Source: Polynucleobacter sp. AP-Jannik-300A-C4 (GTDB lineage: Bacteria > Pseudomonadota > Gammaproteobacteria > Burkholderiales > Burkholderiaceae). From it: a stretch of DNA of 64,000 nt. A program made the position numbers and the translations under genes. Within the stretch, counting starts at the first letter, position 1. Each line of letters opens with the position of its first letter. Where the stretch lies: the NCBI RefSeq assembly GCF_018688335.1, contig NZ_CP061316.1, positions 744,001 to 808,000 on the forward strand. The letters are read 5' to 3'. Positions 57,663-64,000 of this stretch are shown piece by piece. Below the pieces are notes generated by a model. The model was given only the letters and a program-made list of their open reading frames with translations. It was not told where the DNA came from and ran no database searches.

Positions 57663-58748
57663 ATGAAGAAAAACAAAGTAGTTCAGAACCCAAAAATTGC
57701 TGTTATCGCTGGCGATGGAATTGGTAAGGAGGTCATGCCAGAAGGTATTCGTGCATTAGAGGCTGCTAATCAAAAGTTTGGTATTGGTATGCAGTTTGAT
57801 CATTTTGATTTTGCTAGCTGTGATTACTATCTCCAGCATGGCAAGATGATGCCGGATGATTGGTTTGACACTCTGATGCAATACGATGCGATATTTTTTG
57901 GCGCAGTCGGTATGCCAAACATTCTTCCAGATCACGTCTCTTTATGGGGAAGTCTCATTCAGTTTCGTCGCTGCTTTGACCAGTACGTCAATTTGCGACC
58001 AGTTCGATTGTTGCCCGGTGTGCCATGCCCCTTAGCAAACCGAAAGCCTGGAGATATTGATTTTTACGTCGTTCGTGAAAATACCGAGGGTGAGTATTCG
58101 AGTGTTGGCGGGAAGATGTTCCCGGATACTGATCGAGAGTTTGTGATTCAAGAGTCTATCTTTACAAGACAAGGGGTGGATCGCATTCTTCAGTATGCAT
58201 TTGACCTTGCGCAAAGTCGTCCCAAAAAACATTTAACCTCTGCCACTAAGTCCAACGGAATTGCAATCACCATGCCCTATTGGGATGAGCGAGTTGAGGC
58301 AATGGCTAAGCAATTTGGCGATGTGAGAATGGACAAATACCATATTGATATCTTGGCTGCACACTTTGTGATGAACCCAGACAGGTTTGATGTTGTAGTG
58401 GCCAGCAATTTATTTGGAGATATCTTGTCAGACTTGGGTCCAGCATGCACCGGAACAATTGCAGTTGCGCCATCAGGAAGTATTAATCCAGAAGGAAAAT
58501 TCCCCTCCTTATTTGAGCCGGTACATGGATCAGCACCTGATATCTTTGGCAAGATGATTGCCAATCCAATTGGACAGATCTGGTCAGGCTCAATGATGTT
58601 GGATCACCTGGGTTATCCAGAGGCTGGCAAGGCTATCTTCAATGCAATTGAGCGAGTTCTTGCTGCAGATAACTCCCCATTGACGCCTGACTTAGGTGGC
58701 AAGTCTCGTACGGATGACTTAGGTAAGGCGATCGCAGCCGAAATCTAA
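57663..58748 (+). CDS. Tartrate dehydrogenase/D-malate dehydrogenase family protein
   Basis: The 361-residue protein belongs to the isocitrate/isopropylmalate dehydrogenase fold, with KIAVIAGDGIGKEVMPEG and a C-terminal metal- and NAD-binding part, FEPVHGSAPDI. The central VRENTEGEYSSVGGKMF and LFGDILSDLG are characteristic of the beta-decarboxylating dehydrogenases. Sequence features such as SLIQFRRCFDQYVNLRP are closest to tartrate dehydrogenase/decarboxylase and D-malate dehydrogenase as I recall them; substrate is not certain. It is not near the other leucine genes, so 3-isopropylmalate is unlikely. A plus-strand terminator follows in dnaQ. Confidence 0.9.
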   Translation: MKKNKVVQNPKIAVIAGDGIGKEVMPEGIRALEAANQKFGIGMQFDHFDFASCDYYLQHGKMMPDDWFDTLMQYDAIFFGAVGMPNILPDHVSLWGSLIQFRRCFDQYVNLRPVRLLPGVPCPLANRKPGDIDFYVVRENTEGEYSSVGGKMFPDTDREFVIQESIFTRQGVDRILQYAFDLAQSRPKKHLTSATKSNGIAITMPYWDERVEAMAKQFGDVRMDKYHIDILAAHFVMNPDRFDVVVASNLFGDILSDLGPACTGTIAVAPSGSINPEGKFPSLFEPVHGSAPDIFGKMIANPIGQIWSGSMMLDHLGYPEAGKAIFNAIERVLAADNSPLTPDLGGKSRTDDLGKAIAAEI

Positions 58749-58767
58749 ATTGGTTTTAGCTATGCAG

Positions 58768-59478
58768 TTAGTTGGTTGCGGCAGAAGGACTCCATACGGG
58801 GTCCTTTTTACTTGCCTTTGCAATCTCAGCTAAGATTTTTTCGTGCAACTGGCAATCTTCTTCACTTGCGGTCATGAGTTTGAGTTTGCTTGGTAAGGCT
58901 TTCATTTGACCAGAGGCATCGGTGCCAACGGTGTAGTCAATTAGATCGATGGATAGATCTTCTTGGCCACGCGTCATGGCTACATAGACCTCGGCTAGTA
59001 ACTGGGCGTCAAGTAAGGCGCCGTGCAAGGTGCGGTGTTGATTGCTAATGGCAAAGCGTTCACAGAGAGCGTCGAGAGAATTACGCTTACCTGGAAACAT
59101 TTGACGGGCATCGAGGAGGGTGTCAGTAATTTTGGAAGCAAGCCCTCTGAAAGCGGGGCGCTTGAGCAAAGCAAATTCGTTATCCAGGAATCCCAAGTCA
59201 AACGCTGCGTTATGAATGACTACCTCGGCACCATCAACAAACTCAATCAACTCTTCAACAATATTCGCAAATACTGGTTTATCGGATAAGAATTCACGAG
59301 ATAGTCCGTGCACTGCAAAAGCACCTGCATCAATATCACGTTCAGGATTGATGTAGTAATGGAAAGTGCGATCGGTTAGTCGACGACCCACCATCTCAAC
59401 GCAACCGATTTCAATAATACGATCGCCAGTTGCAGGATTAAGACCCGTGGTTTCGGTATCGAGAATAACTTGACGCAT
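58768..59478 (-). CDS. dnaQ: DNA polymerase III epsilon subunit (3'-5' exonuclease)
   Basis: The 236-residue protein has the three exonuclease motifs. They are DTETTG (Exo I, residues 7-12), HNAAFDLGFLDNE (Exo II), and the HGALLDAQLLAEVY Exo III segment with the His and Asp of the DnaQ type. A C-terminal tail that would bind the polymerase alpha subunit follows. Family knowledge: it proofreads during replication. Its ATG overlaps the stop of the RND pump gene (TAATG), so it is translated from the end of the efflux operon. The final codons overlap the convergent terminator of the tartrate dehydrogenase gene. Confidence 0.95.
   Translation of the reverse strand: MRQVILDTETTGLNPATGDRIIEIGCVEMVGRRLTDRTFHYYINPERDIDAGAFAVHGLSREFLSDKPVFANIVEELIEFVDGAEVVIHNAAFDLGFLDNEFALLKRPAFRGLASKITDTLLDARQMFPGKRNSLDALCERFAISNQHRTLHGALLDAQLLAEVYVAMTRGQEDLSIDLIDYTVGTDASGQMKALPSKLKLMTASEEDCQLHEKILAEIAKASKKDPVWSPSAATN
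58785..58810 (+). terminator. Plus-strand terminator inside the 3' end of dnaQ
   Basis: AAGGACTCC (58785-58793) and GGGGTCCTT (58798-58806) form a 9-bp stem with one wobble and a 4-base loop, followed by TTTTT. It lies 36 bases after the tartrate dehydrogenase stop and within the last codons of dnaQ on the other strand. Confidence 0.85.
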
Positions 59479-62400
59479 TAGCTGCCTTCTAAAACAGATT
59501 GAGGAATTTGCATTGGGCCATTACCCGCATATTTATTTAGATAGAGATAAATTACGGGAGTAATGATTAAGGTAACAAATTGAGAGAAGATCAATCCACC
59601 GGCTACGCTAATGCCTAAAGGTTGACGCAGTTCAGCGCCTGCACCTAAGCCAAGCGCAATCGGCAGTGCCCCCATAAGAGCAGCAATGGTTGTCATCATG
59701 ATGGGTCGGAAGCGCAAGATACAAGCCTCACGAATTGCTTTTTCAGGTGAAAGCCCTCGGTTACGTTGAGCGTCTAATGCAAAGTCGATCATCAGAATCG
59801 CATTCTTTTTCACGATACCAATTAGCAGCAGTATGCCAATCGATGCAACGATGGTGAGTTCAAATCCAAAAATTCGCAAGGCTAGAATGGCGCCAATCGC
59901 AGCAGAGGGTAGGCCGGCCAAAATAGTGAGAGGGTGAATATAGCTCTCGTACAAGACGCCCAGGAGAACATAAATGACCCCTAAAGCGCCAAGCAATAAA
60001 ATGATTTGGCCAGATTGATTGCTTTTAAATACTGCTGCGTCACCGCCATAGCTAGTGATGATTGAGGGCGGCAGCTTAATTTCTTCTGCAAACTTATCAA
60101 TCGCTTTAGTGGCATTTCCCAGAAAAACTTCCGGTGCTAAATTGAAGGAAATGGTCACAGCGGGAATTTGACCTTGATGGTTTACGGAAGTGGGTCCCAC
60201 TGTGCGTGTAAACGTTGCTAAGCTTGATAAAGGGATCAGTGTATTAGTCGATCTGCCTCGGACGTAGACTTTATTAAGATCAGTTTCAAATTGTCGATCG
60301 TTCTCGGCGGTCTCTAGAATAACGCGGTAGGTATTGACTGGTGTATAAATCGTCGAGACTTGACGCTCACCAAATGAAGAGTAAAGCGCTGTTCGGATAT
60401 CTGAAATCGAAACGCCTGCACTAGCTGCTTTTTCACGATCAATATCAATTTTGACGTTCAAACCTTTTAGCTGTGAATCACTGGTGACATCTCTGAAAAT
60501 AGGATCAGAGCGCATCTTCTCGAGCATTTTCTCAGCCCACTCATTCACACCTTCAAATCCTACACTTTGAAGCGTATATTGATAGCGGCTTTTGCTGCTA
60601 CGACCACCAAGTTGTAAGTTTTGTACCGGACTCATATAAATCTGAATACCAGGAATTTCTTTAAATTTAGTCCGCAAGCCCTCCATGACCTTACTCATCT
60701 TCTGGCGTTCGCTCTTGGGTTTCAGGATCACAAAGAATCTACCAGTATTTCGTCCTGAGCTCATACCTCCTCCAAGAATGGAGATAGATGTTGCTACATT
60801 CGGGTCTTCATCAACGATGACTGCGGCACGATCTTGTAATTCAAGCATCGTTTTAAACGAAGTATCTTGGGCTGCTTCAACCGTAATGCGGAGTTGGCCA
60901 ATATCTTCTTCTGGAAAGAAACCTTTGGGGCTGAATGCAAAGAGAGCAATAGTCAGGATAAAAGTAGCGATAGTGCCCCACAATACTTTTTTTCTATTGA
61001 TTAGCGCTAGATCTAAATAGTGAGTATAGGTATTGAGAAACCACGTAAATATACGATCAAAGCCCTTCGTGAGTGGATAGCTTTTTGATTCGCCATGCTG
61101 CTCCTTGAGAAATCGACTACATAGCATCGGCACAATAGTCAAAGAGGCTACTGCAGAGACCAGAATCGAGAGGGTGACAACAACTGCAAATTCTCTAAAG
61201 AGAAGCCCGATAGGACCTGCCATAAAAAAGAGTGGAATAAATACAGCGACAAGAGAGAGGGAGATGGAGACAATCGTAAATCCAACTTCTTTACTTCCTT
61301 TTAATGCCGCTTTTAGAGGGCTCATGCCACCTTCGATGTAGCGCATGATGTTTTCCAGCACAACAATCGCATCATCAACCACTAATCCAACCGCCAGAGT
61401 AATGCCTAGGAGAGAGATGTTGTCTAGGCTATACCCCATAAAATAAAAGACGAAAAAAGCACCAATGAGAGAAATCGGCAAGCTAATCGAGGGGATGACG
61501 GTGGCTGCAATATTCTTGAGAAATAAGAAGATGACAAGTACAACCAATGCAATTGTCAGTATCAGCGTGAGATTGACATCGTGGATCGATTCGATAATAG
61601 ACGTTGAGCGATCATTAATGAGGCTGAGCTGAATTGATTCAGGTAACTGTGCTTTAAGAGTGGGGAGCAAGCGCTTAATCTCGTTCACAACTTCTACTGT
61701 GTTTGCATTAGGCTGGCGCATCACCCCCATTGCAATTGAGCGCTCACCTTTAGCGGTTGCAAAGGTTTTAACATCCTCATAACTCTCTTCAACGACAGCA
61801 ACATCTTTGAGATAGACTGGGAAGCCATTGCGTTGCGCAACGATCAGATTGCCAAATTCTTCGGCTTTAACGAGTTGCGGATTTGCATAGATCGTAATCA
61901 GTTGCCGTGGGCCATCTAGCGTGCCGATAGGGCTATTAGTGTTGGCTTTATTAATGGCAGCAGCCAACTCATCCATGGTGATATTGCGATTGCCTAACGC
62001 ATCCGGTTGAGCGCTAACGCGAATCGCATATCGTTTGGCGCCATAGACATTTACTTGTGAAACGCCGCTAATGGTGGATAGATTAGGCGCCATCAAATTT
62101 TCAGCGTAATCATTAATTTCCGATAGGCTGATGGATGGTGAGCTCATCCTGATAATGATGACTGGGGTATCCGCTGGATTGATTTTGCGATACGACGGTG
62201 GAATCGTCATCTCAATAGGTAGACGTCTTTGAGCTCGTAATAAAGCTGCTTGAACATCAACAGCTGCCTTATCAATATCGCGATCATTATTAAACTCAAG
62301 GGTAACGCTAGTAGCACCTAAGGTACTACTTGAACTAATGATTTTGATGCCATCGATAGTAGAAAACTCTTTTTCTAAAGGCAGTGCTACAGCTGAAGCC

Positions 62401-62576
62401 ATGTTCTCGGGTGATGCGCCCGGTAGACTTGCTGTAACCGAAATAATTGGCGTATTAAAGCTGGGTAGGGCGGCAACAGGAATCTTAAAATAAGCGACGC
62501 TTCCAGCGATAACGGTAGCTAGCGAGAGCAAAACCGTCATGACCGGCCTTCTAATACATAATTCTGAGAGCGTCAT
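59478..62576 (-). CDS. RND efflux transporter permease
   Basis: The 1032-residue protein has twelve helices and two large periplasmic loops. Motifs include RRPVMTVLLSLATVIAG at the N-terminus, VGLVVDDAIVVLENIMR with the conserved Asp pair of helix 4, and GIVKKNAILMIDFA. It resembles the MdtB/MdtC/MuxBC group. Family knowledge: it exports hydrophobic or amphipathic compounds using the proton gradient, together with an adaptor and an outer-membrane channel. No outer-membrane channel gene is in the window. It overlaps the adaptor gene by four bases and dnaQ by one. Confidence 0.94.
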   Translation of the reverse strand: MTLSELCIRRPVMTVLLSLATVIAGSVAYFKIPVAALPSFNTPIISVTASLPGASPENMASAVALPLEKEFSTIDGIKIISSSSTLGATSVTLEFNNDRDIDKAAVDVQAALLRAQRRLPIEMTIPPSYRKINPADTPVIIIRMSSPSISLSEINDYAENLMAPNLSTISGVSQVNVYGAKRYAIRVSAQPDALGNRNITMDELAAAINKANTNSPIGTLDGPRQLITIYANPQLVKAEEFGNLIVAQRNGFPVYLKDVAVVEESYEDVKTFATAKGERSIAMGVMRQPNANTVEVVNEIKRLLPTLKAQLPESIQLSLINDRSTSIIESIHDVNLTLILTIALVVLVIFLFLKNIAATVIPSISLPISLIGAFFVFYFMGYSLDNISLLGITLAVGLVVDDAIVVLENIMRYIEGGMSPLKAALKGSKEVGFTIVSISLSLVAVFIPLFFMAGPIGLLFREFAVVVTLSILVSAVASLTIVPMLCSRFLKEQHGESKSYPLTKGFDRIFTWFLNTYTHYLDLALINRKKVLWGTIATFILTIALFAFSPKGFFPEEDIGQLRITVEAAQDTSFKTMLELQDRAAVIVDEDPNVATSISILGGGMSSGRNTGRFFVILKPKSERQKMSKVMEGLRTKFKEIPGIQIYMSPVQNLQLGGRSSKSRYQYTLQSVGFEGVNEWAEKMLEKMRSDPIFRDVTSDSQLKGLNVKIDIDREKAASAGVSISDIRTALYSSFGERQVSTIYTPVNTYRVILETAENDRQFETDLNKVYVRGRSTNTLIPLSSLATFTRTVGPTSVNHQGQIPAVTISFNLAPEVFLGNATKAIDKFAEEIKLPPSIITSYGGDAAVFKSNQSGQIILLLGALGVIYVLLGVLYESYIHPLTILAGLPSAAIGAILALRIFGFELTIVASIGILLLIGIVKKNAILMIDFALDAQRNRGLSPEKAIREACILRFRPIMMTTIAALMGALPIALGLGAGAELRQPLGISVAGGLIFSQFVTLIITPVIYLYLNKYAGNGPMQIPQSVLEGS

Positions 62577-63856
62577 TTTGCTTGGGCTGCAGGAGTGTTG
62601 GCAGGTTTAGCTTCGCGCACTTTGCTTCCTGTGCGCAGATTCTGTTTGCCTTCAACGACAATTCGTTGGCCAACTTCTAGACCGTTGACAACCGAAGTGC
62701 CTTGGTATTCATAGCTCACGGTGATGGGTTTGGCTGCTACCTTGCCATCCTTATCCACAATATAGACTAAGCGTCCTTTAGGATTCATGACGATCGCTTC
62801 AGATGGAATGGCGATGACATTTTTTAATGTATTCGCATTTAAGGACACGCGCGCAAATTGACCAGGTAGCAACTCGTACTTCTCATTTGGTATTTGCGCT
62901 TTGACGCGAACTGCTGCTATTTGAGGATCAATTTGGTTATCGACCACCAATACTTCACCGTTGAAAACTCTTTGAGTATTGTTACCAACTGTCACCTGTA
63001 CTTTCATAGGTGTACCACTCTGTTTGCTTTCTAAAAGAATGGGAATATCTTTTTCTGGAATCACAAACTGAACATTAATTGGATTAAGTTGTGTAATTGT
63101 GACCATTGAGCTGGTGGTGGAGGTCGAAGATGCGTTGGTTGCGCTGATCACTGTATTGCTAGCCTGCACCAGGGTCCCTGGGAAAACATTGATGATGCCG
63201 GCCTTTCCATCAATCGGTGAGCGAATAAAGTCGAAAGAAAGTTGAACGCGAGCAGTCTCTGCAGCTGCTTGGGCTGACTTTGCATTGGCTAATGCAGTTT
63301 CTAATCCTGCTTTTGAAATGAAGTTCTTAGTAACGAGCTCCTTGGCACGTAAGTATTGTTTTTGAGCATCATCAGCTAAGGCTTTGAGCTTTTCATAGTT
63401 AGCCGTGTCAGTTCGATTGTCGAGGGTAAATAAGAGTTCACCCGCTTTGACGTCTTGCCCATCTTTAATATGAATCTTGTCAACTTTATTGGTGACCATT
63501 GGGCGGATATCCACAATGCTATTGGAAACAATTGTTCCGGTAGCTTCAATGACAAGTGGAATATCTTTCTTTTCGGTCACCATGCTGGTGATAGTTTGAA
63601 CTGCACCAGCTTTGCCGCTAGGTGGGAAAAAGTAGTCGTAAGCCTTTGAGCCAGCAAATAAGATGAGCGCCACAATCACAATACGCCACTTGTACTGCAA
63701 TACCAAAGCTTTGCCAGTGGGGTAATCCAATTTTTGCTTTAACGAGAATGTAGGGGAGATTTTGTGCCACACTTTGCACAAGCGCGCCATGACCCAGTTT
63801 TTGAGTAATGGCAATTTGGCAACTGTTTTATCTAGCGCTGATTCTATTTTGGACAC
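62573..63856 (-). CDS. RND efflux periplasmic adaptor (membrane fusion protein)
   Basis: The 427-residue protein has an unusual N-terminal cytoplasmic stretch of about 50 residues and one membrane segment (about 56-71, WRIVIVALILFAGSKAY). A typical adaptor follows: the lipoyl half KIHIKDGQDVKAGELLFTLD, a helical hairpin (about 150-205), a second lipoyl half SPIDGKAGIINVFPGTLV, and beta-barrel domains. Start is GTG 63856; no better site is visible. Its stop overlaps the permease start (ATGA type). It heads the adaptor-permease-dnaQ operon. A short hairpin GGCTC/GAGCC lies in its upstream region near 63890-63906, with no T tract. Confidence 0.9.
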   Translation of the reverse strand: MSKIESALDKTVAKLPLLKNWVMARLCKVWHKISPTFSLKQKLDYPTGKALVLQYKWRIVIVALILFAGSKAYDYFFPPSGKAGAVQTITSMVTEKKDIPLVIEATGTIVSNSIVDIRPMVTNKVDKIHIKDGQDVKAGELLFTLDNRTDTANYEKLKALADDAQKQYLRAKELVTKNFISKAGLETALANAKSAQAAAETARVQLSFDFIRSPIDGKAGIINVFPGTLVQASNTVISATNASSTSTTSSMVTITQLNPINVQFVIPEKDIPILLESKQSGTPMKVQVTVGNNTQRVFNGEVLVVDNQIDPQIAAVRVKAQIPNEKYELLPGQFARVSLNANTLKNVIAIPSEAIVMNPKGRLVYIVDKDGKVAAKPITVSYEYQGTSVVNGLEVGQRIVVEGKQNLRTGSKVREAKPANTPAAQAK

Positions 63857-64000
63857 GTTCTCGAATTTTCTTGGATTTATATGGATTTGAGGCTCTTTTT
63901 GGAGCCAATTTATATCTTTTCATTCTCTCACAAGACCAGTAAAAACGGGCTTGGGGGCAATGCTTTGGCCTAAGGTAAAAATTCCTCTACACCCCGATTG

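Overview
The window is an unbroken stretch of core bacterial chromosome, most likely from a betaproteobacterium of the Burkholderiaceae, and probably Polynucleobacter or a close relative. This rests on gene order (rpsO-pnp-quinone oxidoreductase-tpiA-secG-tRNA-Leu-nuoA to nuoN; ilvB-ilvH-ilvC-psd-pssA-leuA; the sigma factor/DUF3619/DUF3106/RDD cluster), short intergenic spaces, moderate GC and protein sequences. It is an inference from recall, not a database match. I see no insertion sequence, prophage, CRISPR array, integrase or plasmid gene, and no gene-free stretch longer than about 300 bases.

Layout. 1-5.7 kb: a sensor histidine kinase cut by the window edge, a secreted alkyl sulfatase, and a divergent CoA-transferase/enoyl-CoA hydratase pair. 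5.7-13.1 kb: hemW-rdgB-rph on the minus strand, then yicC-gmk-rpoZ-spoT on the plus strand, meeting greB. 13.1-20.1 kb: tRNA-Arg, a four-gene MCE-type lipid ABC transporter, an atypical SDR protein and a large FtsX-like permease. 20.1-22.3 kb (minus): an ECF-like sigma factor with three little-characterised partners. 22.4-29.3 kb: branched-chain amino acid genes ilvBHC, phospholipid genes psd and pssA, then leuA, which is preceded by a leucine-rich leader peptide and a terminator/antiterminator. 29.3-29.9 kb: a frameshifted SYLF-domain gene. 30.1-35.2 kb: rpsO, pnp with a structured leader, a quinone oxidoreductase, tpiA, secG and tRNA-Leu. 35.3-49.8 kb: the complete 14-gene NADH dehydrogenase I operon. 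49.9-54.0 kb: a NUDIX hydrolase, a DUF1178 protein and a polar amino acid ABC transporter. 54.1-63.9 kb: mmsA, an old-yellow-enzyme family reductase, an SprT-like protein, a tartrate/D-malate dehydrogenase, and a minus-strand RND efflux operon that runs into dnaQ.

Most genes serve growth: respiration (nuo), branched-chain amino acid and phospholipid synthesis, RNA turnover (pnp, rph, yicC), stringent response (spoT with rpoZ and gmk), envelope lipid transport and proofreading (dnaQ). The clearest non-coding signal is the leuA attenuator at 27511-27660: a 25-codon peptide with ten Leu codons, an antiterminator helix whose 5' strand lies inside the peptide gene, and an intrinsic terminator. Other points of interest are the pnp leader hairpins, the ilvB leader, a terminator embedded in the 3' end of dnaQ, the sigma/DUF3619/DUF3106/RDD cluster, and very short spacings between -10-like boxes and start codons that suggest leaderless mRNAs. 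I did not find a defence island or another clearly novel multi-gene system.
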